Source: an uncultured Blastocatellia bacterium
Lineage (GTDB): Bacteria > Acidobacteriota > Blastocatellia > Pyrinomonadales > Pyrinomonadaceae
NCBI GenBank assembly: GCA_946480785.1
Contig: CAMLLD010000092.1
Location: forward strand, 1 to 21,686
Length of the DNA: 21,686 nucleotides
Direction: 5' to 3'
Shown piece by piece: positions 11,108-18,593 of the stretch (the first letter of the stretch is position 1; each line of letters begins with the position of its first letter). The notes beneath the pieces are model-generated. The model was given only the letters and a program-made list of their open reading frames with translations. It was not told the origin of the DNA and did no database searches. The translations under genes and the position numbers were made by a program.

Positions 11108-11659
11108 ATGTTTTTGAAAGCAGTTAGAAGTTTGTTGGTGGTCCTGGTGCTGGGCCTGGGAATTCTCGTCACGGCCCAGGTCGCCGTGGCCCAGACCAAC
11201 CCGCGCATGGTGCGCCAGATCAGGAACGAGCTGGTGACGCTGCCTTATTACGGCGTCTTTGACTGGCTCACGTATGAAGTGCAGAACGACGGAACGGTGG
11301 TGCTGCACGGACAAGTGGTGCGGCCGTCGACGAAGTCTGACGCCGAAGGTCGCGTGAAGGACGTCGATGGCGTTCGCAGGGTCGTTAACCAGATCGAAGT
11401 CTTGCCGAATTCACCAAGCGACGACCGCCTGCGGCTCGCGTTGTATCGCCAGATCTACGGCTACAACTCGCCGCTGTTTCGGTACGCGACGCAGTCGGTG
11501 CCGTCGATTCACATCATCGTGAGCCGTGGCCACGTGACGCTGCGAGGCGTGGCGGCCAACAAGGGCGACGCGAATCTGGCTTACATCCGCGCGCGCACCG
11601 TGCCGGGTTCGTTCAGCGTCAGCAACGAGCTGACCATCGAAGGCCAGGAGCCACGGTAG
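11108..11659 (+). CDS. Secreted protein with two BON domains
   Basis: A 183-residue protein with a signal peptide (about residues 1-29, ending VAVAQ). Two BON-like repeats follow: about 36-100 (VQNDGTVVLHGQVVRP and VDGVRRVVNQIEVLP) and about 105-182 (IIVSRGHVTLRGVAANK and SVSNELTIEG). BON domains are usually periplasmic or outer-membrane modules thought to bind phospholipid or envelope partners. GGAGG at 11096-11100 precedes ATG 11108 by seven bases. The gene has its own terminator and is separated from the pilin gene by another, so it is probably a single-gene unit. Its specific function is unknown. Confidence 0.87.
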   Translation: MFLKAVRSLLVVLVLGLGILVTAQVAVAQTNPRMVRQIRNELVTLPYYGVFDWLTYEVQNDGTVVLHGQVVRPSTKSDAEGRVKDVDGVRRVVNQIEVLPNSPSDDRLRLALYRQIYGYNSPLFRYATQSVPSIHIIVSRGHVTLRGVAANKGDANLAYIRARTVPGSFSVSNELTIEGQEPR

Positions 11660-11697
11660 GGTGTTATAGCTCGAAAGAGAATTACCGTTTCATGGCA

Positions 11698-11725
11698 ACG
11701 CGGCGTTTCGACGTCGCGTTTTTTT
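11698..11725 (+). terminator. Intrinsic terminator with UUCG tetraloop after the BON gene
   Basis: ACGCGGCGT (11698-11706) and ACGTCGCGT (11711-11719) form a 9-bp stem with one G-U pair around a TTCG loop (11707-11710), followed by seven T including the stem end (11719-11725). The very stable UUCG loop makes this a strong terminator. Confidence 0.93.
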
Positions 11726-11754
11726 GGTGGATTGTTTGGTATGCACAAAACTGG

Positions 11755-11812
11755 AACGCCGAAGGCGTTAACGAATGCCAGCCCAGGGTCGGAGCGTAGC
11801 GACCACCCTGGG
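11755..11812. repeat. Palindromic repeat unit A (GAA-loop hairpin plus CCCAGGGT hairpin)
   Basis: AACGCC-GAA-GGCGTT (11755-11769) is followed after about 12 bases by CCCAGGGT (11782-11789) and its inverted copy ACCCTGGG (11805-11812), with GGAGCGTAGC inside the loop. The same two-hairpin arrangement occurs inverted at 11916-11964. Confidence 0.8.
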
Positions 11813-11837
11813 AAGAAGACCATCAAGAGAGCGTACA

Positions 11838-11894
11838 AACGCTGAAAGCGTTGGCGAGGATCTAGAAGCGGGGTTCGCCAACGCTTTCAGCGTT
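11838..11894. repeat. 20-bp perfect inverted repeat built from two GAA-loop hairpins
   Basis: AACGCTGAAAGCGTTGGCGA (11838-11857) and its exact reverse complement (11875-11894) are separated by 17 bases. Each arm is itself a hairpin (AACGCT, loop GAA or TTC, AGCGTT). The whole could form one long stem or two small hairpins. Confidence 0.85.
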
Positions 11895-11915
11895 AGCGCG
11901 CGCTTTCTTTTTAGT

Positions 11916-11964
11916 ACCCAGGGTAGGAACCCTGGGCTGAAATTTGCGAACTCCTTCGGAGTTC
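11916..11964. repeat. Palindromic repeat unit C, inverted copy of unit A type
   Basis: CCCAGGG (11917-11923) and CCCTGGG (11930-11936) are followed by GAACTCC-TTC-GGAGTTC (11948-11964). Read on the minus strand it has the same order as unit A: GAA-loop hairpin, short A/T-rich spacer ending CAG, then CCCAGGGT hairpin. The stem bases differ from unit A, but pairing is kept. Confidence 0.8.
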
Positions 11965-11971
11965 AAACGAA

Positions 11972-12007
11972 GATGCTGCCAACGCGAGAATGATGCTGCC
12001 AACGCGA
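11972..12007 (+). repeat. Two direct copies of a 16-bp sequence
   Basis: GATGCTGCCAACGCGA occurs at 11972-11987 and again at 11992-12007, a 20-bp period. With only two copies and a 4-bp gap this is a short tandem duplication, not a CRISPR. It borders the palindromic repeat cluster. Confidence 0.8.
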
Positions 12008-12051
12008 AAACATCCTCCGACTGAGGTGATGAGTGAGGAGCGTTGTACAGG

Positions 12052-12459
12052 TCACAGCGCGTTGCGAGTTGCGGCGGCGCGCTGGAGACGCTCGGTTTCA
12101 ACTACCGCACGTTTGTGCGAGCCGCGGCCGATCTCGCCGCCCTCGTCGCGAGCACTGATCTCAAAGACAAATAACTTACCTTCCCGACCGGTATAGCGGG
12201 CGCTGGCGATGACGAGAACTCCCGGCGGCGTCGGTGCGGAGTGAGTGATGTCCACGGTAACGCCGACAGACAACTCGCCTGGACCAAGCAGCGGTTGCAG
12301 CACGCGCGCAGCCGCCGTTTCCATGAGCGCGATCATGCGCGCAGTGGCGAGTACGGCGGGAAACTGGTCGCCACCTTCAGTCGAAATCGAGCTGGCGAGG
12401 TCGGCTGGACCGACGACGAGTTCGGCCGTGGCAGTTGCGTTTATTTCGGGCTCCGGCAT
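12052..12459 (-). CDS. FlK-like hotdog thioesterase family protein
   Basis: A single hotdog-fold protein of 135 residues that would hydrolyse a small acyl-CoA in the cytosol. It aligns with fluoroacetyl-CoA thioesterase FlK as I remember it: Thr39, Glu47 and His73 match the triad Thr42, Glu50 and His76. Phe33 (FPAVLAT) matches the lid Phe36, and Gly66 matches Gly69. The C-terminal [12 protein letters not shown] also matches. Many bacteria without fluoroacetate carry such proteins, so the substrate is uncertain. I chose ATG at 12459; the open frame extends to a TTG at 12498 that would overlap the divergent gene. It starts 33 bases from the divergent oxidoreductase, sharing a short promoter region. 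Confidence 0.8.
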   Translation of the reverse strand: MPEPEINATATAELVVGPADLASSISTEGGDQFPAVLATARMIALMETAAARVLQPLLGPGELSVGVTVDITHSAPTPPGVLVIASARYTGREGKLFVFEISARDEGGEIGRGSHKRAVVETERLQRAAATRNAL

Positions 12460-12492
12460 AGTGGCGGACAGGTTACCGAGTACAATCCACAC

Positions 12493-13643
12493 ATGCAATC
12501 AGCCAAAAGTTACGACGTGGCGGTGATCGGCGCGGGCGTTTTCGGTGTTTGGACTGCGTATCAACTGAGGCGCATGGGTCGCTCGGTGTTGTTGCTCGAT
12601 GCGTATGGACCGGGAAACAGCCGCGCGAGTTCCGGCGGCGAGTCGCGCATTATGCGGCTGGGCTATGGCCAGACGAGATCTACACGCGCTCAGCCCAGCG
12701 TTCACTGCAACTCTGGCAGGAGTTTTTTGCGGAGTACGATAGTCCCACACCGCTGTTTTATAACACCGGCATGTTGTGGCTCGCGCGTCATGACGACGCG
12801 TACAGTGAAGCGACACTGAAGACATTAAAGGCGGTGGGAGCGCGCTGTGAACGGGTGGACCACGCGGAACTCACCCGGCGCTTTCCGCAGTTCAACTTCG
12901 ACGGCGTGCCGTGGGGCATCATCGAACCTGATGCGGGCGTGTTGATGGCGCGTTGCGCCGTGCAGGCCGTCGCGCAGAAAGCACGCGAGCACGGAATCGA
13001 ATATTTCGAGGAAGCGATTGCTTCACCCATAGTCGATCGCAACGTGCGCACAGTTTCCGGCAAAGCGATCGACGCACAACAGATCGTCTTCGCGTGTGGT
13101 CCATGGCTGCCGAAACTGTTTCCGAACTTGCTCGGCGAACTCATTCACGTCACGCGTCAGGAGGTTTTCTTTCTCGGCGTCCCGCCCGGCGACGATCTGT
13201 TCCGGCCACCACATCTGCCTGTGTGGCTCGATTTCAACGATCTCGTTTACGGAATGCCAAATTTGGAGGGACGCGGTTGCAAGATCGCGATCGACGCGCA
13301 TGGACCGGAGTTCGATCCGGACAAGGGCGAGCGGATCGTTTCAACACAACTGACGCACGCGGTGCGCGAATACATCGCGCGTCGGCTGCCGTCGCTCGTG
13401 GATGCGCCGGTGACGGAGACGCGCGTTTGCCAATATGAGAACACGTCGAACGGCGACTTCCTGATCGATCGCCATCCTGAGCTGGAGAACGTGTGGCTGG
13501 TCGGCGGTGGCTCGGGCCACGGCTTCAAACACGGCCCAGCGGTGGGCGAGTACGTCACCGCGTTGCTCATGGGCCACAGACAACCCGAGCCGCGCTTCAC
13601 TCTCGCCACCAAAGAACGAGTTCAGCAGCGAACGGTTTATTAA
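12493..13643 (+). pseudogene. FAD-dependent oxidoreductase (DAO / sarcosine oxidase-like), frameshifted
   Basis: ATG at 12493 opens a frame with the FAD-binding motif [16 protein letters not shown], the ribose-binding segment [11 protein letters not shown] and then [11 protein letters not shown], all typical of the DAO family near its N-terminus. At 12669-12670 the frame breaks; the next frame continues exactly where the family should ([20 protein letters not shown]) to the C-terminus (NGDFLIDRHPELENVWLVGG, SGHGFKHGPAVGEYV) and the stop at 13643. One extra C in the GGCC at 12667-12670 would restore a 383-residue protein, normal for monomeric sarcosine or N-methyl amino acid oxidases. Either it is a real single-base deletion or a sequencing error. 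The exact amine substrate is unknown. Confidence 0.88.
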
Positions 13644-13657
13644 GAGGATAAAGAAGG

Positions 13658-14389
13658 CTACGGCTTCACGGAGGAGTTGTAGTCTTCCAACAACTTCTGC
13701 GCGCGGATGCTCGGACTGATCAACGCGAGCTTCTGCGACCAGTCATAGCCACTGAACACACCCACTACTTCCGCCTTCGAGTTGTACACGGGACTGCCCG
13801 AGAAACCATCGCGACTATCGATCTTCACCGACCAATACTCCTGGTTCCCGAGCATGTAATTCCCGATGAAACTCCCGTGACTCACGACCTTGTCGCCATG
13901 CGGCCGGGCGATGAGAAACAGTTGGTCGTCTTTAGCCGGCGCGGTCTGAAACGTGGGCGGCTTCGCATCTTTCGCGTTGCGGCACATCTCGAGCAGTGCG
14001 AGGTCCGCTTCCTTGTCCACTTTGATCACTTTCGCCCGACAGCCATCGACAAAAACCTTCACGCTAAGCTCGTCCGAGGCACGGAAACCAAGCATCACTT
14101 TCTTCGTGCTGCTCAGGTTTCCCGAGATGACGTGATAGGCAGTCATTACCAATCCGTTGCCTACCAGAAACCCGGTCGCATACCCGTTTGGACCAACGTC
14201 AAACAGAACCGAGATAGCGTGTTCGAGTGGGTTCTGCTCTTTCTTCGCGAACTCCAACTCGAGTGACAAGGTGTAGCGCTCCTGCTGCTTCAGCATCCTG
14301 GCCGAGCTTTTGTCGGCTACGCACACAGGAGCGATCAGCATAATGACGAGTGCGGCAATACCAGTAAGGCTGCTGAGCTTACTCTTCAT
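13658..14389 (-). CDS. Secreted trypsin-like serine protease (S1 family)
   Basis: A 243-residue protein with a signal peptide (about 1-25, ending VCVAD). The catalytic triad can be placed: His86 in TAYHVI, Asp129 in EADLALLE and Ser197 in DGFSGSPVY. ATGFLVGNGLVMTAYHV is the usual lead-in of trypsin-like peptidases. There is no PDZ domain, unlike DegP/HtrA. The GFSGSP motif replaces the more common GNSGGP but keeps the Ser and oxyanion Gly. GGAGG lies just upstream of ATG 14389. The gene is downstream of pyrC on the same strand, with a 118-base gap, and converges with the FAD oxidoreductase. Substrate unknown. Confidence 0.85.
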   Translation of the reverse strand: MKSKLSSLTGIAALVIMLIAPVCVADKSSARMLKQQERYTLSLELEFAKKEQNPLEHAISVLFDVGPNGYATGFLVGNGLVMTAYHVISGNLSSTKKVMLGFRASDELSVKVFVDGCRAKVIKVDKEADLALLEMCRNAKDAKPPTFQTAPAKDDQLFLIARPHGDKVVSHGSFIGNYMLGNQEYWSVKIDSRDGFSGSPVYNSKAEVVGVFSGYDWSQKLALISPSIRAQKLLEDYNSSVKP

Positions 14390-14507
14390 CGGGACCTCCG
14401 TGATGTTGTAGGGGCCGAAAGACTAATTTTATGGGAAACGAGACCGGAGCATTCTAGAACCGAGCCTCGGGAATGGCAATGATTTTGTGGTGTCGGAAGT
14501 GTGGGTT

Positions 14508-15857
14508 TTATTTCTTCGCGGCGTGCGCGCCGACGGTCGCGCCGCGCTGTTGCGGTTCGTTGAGACGAGTGTAGTCAGGATGTAAATAGACCAGGCGTCC
14601 GCCGACGATCGTAGCGACCGCCGCGCCTTGCATTTCGCGTCCGTGAAAAGGCGTGTTGCGACTCTTCGACTTCGAACGGTTCACGTCAAAGACCCAGTTA
14701 AACTGCGGATCGAGAATCGTAATGTCCGCATGCGCACCTTGTTTCAGTGAACCGCGATCGGCGAGACCGAAAATGCGCGCGGGATTTGTCGAACACATTT
14801 CGACAACGCGTTCCAAGTCGATCAATCCCTGGTGCACGAGATCGAACGCGAGCCCGATCGCGGTTTCGAGACCAGTGATGCCAAACGGCGCCTGATCAAA
14901 CTCGAGGCCTTTTTCGTCCAGGTGATGCGGCGCGTGATCCGTGGCGATGGCGTCGATCGTGCCGTCTTTCATCGCCGCGAGGATTGCGTCGACGTGATCG
15001 CGACTGCGTAACGGCGGGCTCATCTTCGTGTTCGTGTCGTACTCGGCCACTGCTTCGTCAGTCAACGTCCAGTGATGCGGCGTCACTTCACAACTCACCG
15101 CCAAACCTTCGTTCTTTGCGATTCGCACTGCTTCGAGCGCGCCGCGAGTCGAGACGTGCGCGATGTGTACGCGCGCGCCGGTGAGTCTTGCCAGCAAACA
15201 ATCGCGCACCGCATCGACTTCTTCCGCCGCCGCCGGCATGCCGCGCAATCCGAGAATCAACGACCAGCGACCCTCATGCATCACGCCGCCCGCGCTCAGC
15301 GTCGGATCCTGACAATGATCGACGACCGGCAAATCAAACCCGCGCGCGTACTCCATCGCACGCCGCATCATTCCCGCGGTCGGCACCGGCCGGCCGTCGT
15401 CGGAAACCGCAACGATGCCCGCCTTCTTCATCTCGCCCATCTCGGCGAGCTCTTTGCCGTTGCTCGCTTTCGTGATCGCGCCGATGGGAAAAACGTTGGC
15501 GAGTTTTGCTGTTTGCGCTTGATCGATGATGTAACGCGTGACCGCGGGATTGTCGTTAACCGGATCCGTGTTCGGCATCGCGCAGATGCTTGTGAAGCCG
15601 CCGGCGACAGCCGCGGCCGCGCCGGTCGCGATCGTCTCTTTATACTCCTGGCCTGGTTCGCGTAGATGCGTGTGCAGGTCCATGAAGCCGGGCGCGACGA
15701 TGAGGCCGGTGGCGTCGAGCACGTGCGCGTCTTCTGGGGTTGCGTCGCCGCGACCGAGCAGATCAACAACACGGCCGTCTTCGATCAGGAGGTTTTTGCC
15801 GGCGTTCACTTGTTGCGCCGGATCGATGACGTATCCGTTGGCGATCAATAGCTTCAT
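14508..15857 (-). CDS. pyrC: Dihydroorotase, class I
   Basis: PyrC cyclises carbamoyl-aspartate to dihydroorotate in the cytosol. This 449-residue amidohydrolase has the metal motif [12 protein letters not shown] (His62, His64), a bridging aspartate in AVSDDGRP (about 154), His181 in VDHCQDP, His234 in [12 protein letters not shown] and Asp307 in ATDHAPHH. An Asp instead of a carboxylated Lys is typical of class I enzymes such as those of Aquifex and Bacillus. AAGAGG lies seven bases upstream of ATG 15857, which supports the start. Its first 95 bases lie inside the 3' end of pyrB in another frame. The C-terminal tail (about 20 residues after LVYLHPDY) is Ala/Gln/Lys-rich. Confidence 0.95.
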   Translation of the reverse strand: MKLLIANGYVIDPAQQVNAGKNLLIEDGRVVDLLGRGDATPEDAHVLDATGLIVAPGFMDLHTHLREPGQEYKETIATGAAAAVAGGFTSICAMPNTDPVNDNPAVTRYIIDQAQTAKLANVFPIGAITKASNGKELAEMGEMKKAGIVAVSDDGRPVPTAGMMRRAMEYARGFDLPVVDHCQDPTLSAGGVMHEGRWSLILGLRGMPAAAEEVDAVRDCLLARLTGARVHIAHVSTRGALEAVRIAKNEGLAVSCEVTPHHWTLTDEAVAEYDTNTKMSPPLRSRDHVDAILAAMKDGTIDAIATDHAPHHLDEKGLEFDQAPFGITGLETAIGLAFDLVHQGLIDLERVVEMCSTNPARIFGLADRGSLKQGAHADITILDPQFNWVFDVNRSKSKSRNTPFHGREMQGAAVATIVGGRLVYLHPDYTRLNEPQQRGATVGAHAAKK

Positions 15858-16827
15858 CCGTGGCCCTCTTCCGTGTGACGGCGAGTAAGTACAACACGGC
15901 CATGCGCACCGCGACGCCGTTTGTCACCTGGTCCAGGATCAACGAGCGGCTGCCGTCCGCGATCTCCGACGAGATCTCGACGCCGCGATTCATCGGTCCC
16001 GGATGCATGACGATCGCTTCTGGCGCTGCGCGTTCGAGATGTCGCGGCTGGAGTCCGTAGTGAACGGCGTACTCGCGCATCGACGGAAAGAACGCCGCGT
16101 CCTGTCGCTCGCGTTGAATGCGCAGGATCATCACGACGTCCGCGCCTTCGATCGCGTCCTCAAAGTGTTTTTCAACCGTGAGTCCGTTATCGATGATGCC
16201 TTTGAACTCCTCTGGCGCGAGCGTGCCGGGGCCGCCGACGCTCACCGTCGCGCCCAGCTTCGTCAGCAGGTAAATGTTCGAACGAGCGACGCGCGAGTGC
16301 AGGATGTCGCCGATGATGGCGACCTTCAAACCGTCGATCCGTTTTTTGTATTCGCGAATCGTCAACGCGTCGAGCAACGCCTGCGTCGGATGTTCGTGCG
16401 AGCCGTCGCCCGCGTTCACGATGGGCGCGTTGCACATGCGCGCGAGATGTTGCGGCGCACCGGCCATCGAGTGGCGAATTACGATGCAATCGGGCGCCAT
16501 CGCTTCGAGATTGCGCGCGGTGTCGAGCAGTGTTTCGCCTTTGGTGACGCTCGAGGTTGAGACGCTGACGTTCACGGCATCGGCTGAGAGCCGCTTGGCA
16601 GCGATTTCGAACGACGTTCGCGTGCGCGTGGAAGACTCGAAGAAGAGATTGATGATGGTGCGGCCACGCAACGCCGGCACTTTTTTGATCTCGCGCTTGG
16701 AAACGTCGCGAAAAGTTTCGGCCGTATCGAGCAGGTGCGTGATCTCGCCCGCCTCGAGTTCGCGAATGCCTAAAAGGTGTCGTCTATTAAAAGTAGTCTG
16801 CAACGTAGCCATAAAAAAAGCGGCCAT
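15763..16827 (-). CDS. pyrB: Aspartate carbamoyltransferase catalytic subunit
   Basis: PyrB joins carbamoyl phosphate and aspartate. Key motifs are [20 protein letters not shown] (carbamoyl phosphate site), [29 protein letters not shown], and [12 protein letters not shown]. The family normally ends near [12 protein letters not shown], about 310 residues. Here the frame continues for roughly 40 more strongly basic residues to the stop at 15763, overlapping pyrC by 95 bases. I chose ATG 16827 because GGAAG lies six bases upstream. ATG 16812 (MATLQTTF) would give a more usual N-terminus, but it directly follows a run of seven T and has no ribosome site. The chosen ATG lies in the loop of a terminator-like hairpin. 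Confidence 0.93.
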   Translation of the reverse strand: MAAFFMATLQTTFNRRHLLGIRELEAGEITHLLDTAETFRDVSKREIKKVPALRGRTIINLFFESSTRTRTSFEIAAKRLSADAVNVSVSTSSVTKGETLLDTARNLEAMAPDCIVIRHSMAGAPQHLARMCNAPIVNAGDGSHEHPTQALLDALTIREYKKRIDGLKVAIIGDILHSRVARSNIYLLTKLGATVSVGGPGTLAPEEFKGIIDNGLTVEKHFEDAIEGADVVMILRIQRERQDAAFFPSMREYAVHYGLQPRHLERAAPEAIVMHPGPMNRGVEISSEIADGSRSLILDQVTNGVAVRMAVLYLLAVTRKRATDEAIDRQRIRHRSGATSERRQKPPDRRRPCC

Positions 16828-16860
16828 TGGCCGCTTCCGTTCAAGCCGTTTCGGACGGCC
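16813..16860 (-). promoter_or_regulatory. Terminator and possible attenuator between pyrR and pyrB
   Basis: On the minus strand AAGCGGCC (16836-16829), loop AAT and GGCCGCTT (16825-16818) form a perfect 8-bp stem followed by seven T (16819-16813), a textbook intrinsic terminator within the 28 bases between the pyrR stop (16841) and ATG 16812. Upstream, GGCCGT (16860-16855) can pair with ACGGCT (16849-16844), or GGCCGTCCG (16860-16852) can pair with CGGAAGCGGCC (16839-16829, small bulge). The latter would block the terminator. This is the order expected of an anti-antiterminator, antiterminator and terminator. No convincing copy of the Bacillus PyrR-binding loop was found, so PyrR control is inference. 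Confidence 0.6.
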
Positions 16861-17404
16861 GTTCCACAATTACCACGCCTTCTTCCTCGTCAAACTCCTG
16901 GAGCATCACCTTGATGATCTCGCTCTTCTTCGTCGGCACGAGCTTGCCAATGTAGTCGGCCTGGATTGGTAACTCGCGATGCTCCTTGCCGCGATCGATC
17001 AGCACGGCTAACTGCACGCGACGCGGGCGGCCGAAATCGATCAACTGATCGAGCGCGGCGCGAATCGTGCGACCGGTGTAAAGCACGTCGTCGATCAAAA
17101 CGATGTTGCGGTTTTCGATGTCGCCGGGAAGATCGGTGCGATTGACAACGGGCTTTGCGCCGACAGTTGAAAGGTCGTCGCGATAAAGCGTGATGTCGAG
17201 CACGCCGACGGGCGGACGATAACCTTCGAGGTCGGCGATCTTCGCGGCCATGCGTTCGGCGAGCGGCACGCCCCGCCGGCGGATGCCGACGAGAAACAGA
17301 TCGCCCGCGCCGTGATTTTCCTCGACCACTTCGGACGAAAGGCGCGCCAACGCGCGATTGATGCGCGGGCCATCCATGATGCGAGCCTTCTCGATGAAAT
17401 CCAT
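16841..17404 (-). CDS. pyrR: PyrR bifunctional pyrimidine regulator / uracil phosphoribosyltransferase
   Basis: PyrR is a type I phosphoribosyltransferase-fold protein. In Bacillus it binds pyr mRNA in the presence of UMP to favour termination, and it also has weak uracil phosphoribosyltransferase activity. Here the PRPP loop is [18 protein letters not shown] (residues 102-119); [18 protein letters not shown] and [13 protein letters not shown] are typical of PyrR. I chose ATG 17404 ([12 protein letters not shown], 187 residues) by comparison with Bacillus PyrR; the frame extends back to GTG 17461, next to the divergent pyrD. No Shine-Dalgarno is visible, and a TAGTAT box seven bases upstream hints at a leaderless transcript. 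It is the first gene of pyrR-pyrB-pyrC. Confidence 0.93.
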   Translation of the reverse strand: MDFIEKARIMDGPRINRALARLSSEVVEENHGAGDLFLVGIRRRGVPLAERMAAKIADLEGYRPPVGVLDITLYRDDLSTVGAKPVVNRTDLPGDIENRNIVLIDDVLYTGRTIRAALDQLIDFGRPRRVQLAVLIDRGKEHRELPIQADYIGKLVPTKKSEIIKVMLQEFDEEEGVVIVERPSETA

Positions 17405-17428
17405 TTCGCGGGATACTACCACAACAGT

Positions 17429-17457
17429 TTGACATCTGAAAATTCTGTCGCTAGTCT
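17429..17457 (+). promoter_or_regulatory. Candidate sigma-70 promoter of pyrD-pyrF
   Basis: TTGACA (17429-17434) is a perfect -35 box; TAGTCT (17452-17457) stands at the ideal 17-bp spacing as a partial -10 box. The expected start would be about 17464, only some seven bases before ATG 17471, so the mRNA would be almost leaderless, consistent with the lack of a Shine-Dalgarno site. Confidence 0.5.
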
Positions 17458-17470
17458 GCACGGCGACTAA

Positions 17471-18592
17471 ATGGTCTACCGCGCTCTCGTGCGTCCGCTA
17501 CTCTTCAGTCTCCCTCCCGAGACCGCTCACGAATTGGCGCTTCATTCACTTTCGTTACTGAAACCAAAACGCATCAACCGGTTTGTCGCACGTCGCTACA
17601 CGAGTTCATCGCTCGCTATCGATCGATTCGGCATCTCTTTTCCAAACCCGGTTGGACTTGCGGCCGGTTTCGACAAAAACGGGATCGCTTTAGACGCGCT
17701 CGCATCGCTCGGCTTCGGCTTCATCGAAGCAGGCACGGTCACGTATCACCCGCAGCCGGGAAATCCGCGGCCGCGTCTCTTCCGGCTGACGCAAGATCGC
17801 GCGCTCATCAATCGCGCGGGCTTCAACAACGCCGGCGCAGCGGCTTTTGCGAAACGCGTCGAGAACGCGCGGCCAAGTTGTGTGCTCGGCGTGAGTATTG
17901 GCAAGAGCAAGAGCGCGCCGTTGGACCAGGCGACGGAAGATTACCTCGGGAGCTTCGAGCTTGTTTACAACCTCGCGGATTACATCGCCGTGAATGTGAG
18001 TTCGCCAAACACGCCGCAGTTGCGGGAGTTGCAACAAGGGGAACAGTTATCGTCGCTCTTGAGCGCTCTGCAATCACGTTCTGGAGAGTTGCAGCAACTT
18101 CACCAGCGTCCGCGACCGATGCCGTTGCTTGTGAAACTCTCGCCTGACGTGAGCCGCGAACAACTTGAATTAATCGTTGACGTGCTGCTCCGTTTGCAAA
18201 TCGACGGCATCATCGCGACGAACACGACGATCTCGCGCGACGACCTTCGCACCGATCGAAGCGCAGTGGCCGCTTGCGGTGACGGCGGCTTAAGTGGTGC
18301 GCCACTGAAGCAGAGATCTACACGGATGATTGCGGATCTTTACAAGTTAACCAAAGGAAAAGTGCCCATCGTCGGCGTCGGTGGCATCTTCACCGCCGAA
18401 GACGCGTGGGAGAAGATCGCGGCGGGCGCGTGTCTCGTGCAGTTGTACACTGGTTTCATCTACCAGGGCCCCGGCATCGCTCGCGACATCAACGAAGGAC
18501 TCGAACGCATACTGAAACGAGAAGGACTTCCCAACCTGGACGCGGCCGTTGGTTGCCGCGCAACAAATGACAGAGGAGAAAGGAGCAAATAA
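17471..18592 (+). CDS. pyrD: Dihydroorotate dehydrogenase, class 2 (quinone-dependent)
   Basis: PyrD oxidises dihydroorotate to orotate and passes electrons via FMN to quinone at the inner membrane. The N-terminal helix region ([20 protein letters not shown]) is the class 2 membrane-contact extension. [10 protein letters not shown] (62-71), [14 protein letters not shown] (175-188, catalytic Ser178) and [10 protein letters not shown] are present. [19 protein letters not shown] and [13 protein letters not shown] form the FMN phosphate site. Length is 373, slightly longer than usual at the C-terminus. It diverges from pyrR with 66 bases between start codons, and its stop lies one base before the preferred pyrF start, so pyrD and pyrF form one unit. 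Confidence 0.95.
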   Translation: MVYRALVRPLLFSLPPETAHELALHSLSLLKPKRINRFVARRYTSSSLAIDRFGISFPNPVGLAAGFDKNGIALDALASLGFGFIEAGTVTYHPQPGNPRPRLFRLTQDRALINRAGFNNAGAAAFAKRVENARPSCVLGVSIGKSKSAPLDQATEDYLGSFELVYNLADYIAVNVSSPNTPQLRELQQGEQLSSLLSALQSRSGELQQLHQRPRPMPLLVKLSPDVSREQLELIVDVLLRLQIDGIIATNTTISRDDLRTDRSAVAACGDGGLSGAPLKQRSTRMIADLYKLTKGKVPIVGVGGIFTAEDAWEKIAAGACLVQLYTGFIYQGPGIARDINEGLERILKREGLPNLDAAVGCRATNDRGERSK

Positions 18593-18593
18593 T

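Noticed and set aside
11972..12007. Possible CRISPR remnant
   Set aside because: Only two 16-base copies with a 4-base gap; no spacers of normal length and no cas genes.
11775..12101. Small open frames on both strands across the repeat cluster
   Set aside because: They are translations of palindromic repeats (peptides like FANSFGV) with no start signals.
15072..15665. 197-residue open frame antisense to pyrC
   Set aside because: Shadow with biased Arg/His composition and no ribosome site.
16841..16900. Bacillus-type PyrR-binding loop near the end of pyrR
   Set aside because: TCCAGGAG in this area only partly resembles the consensus and does not form the expected hairpin, so it was not listed as a binding site.
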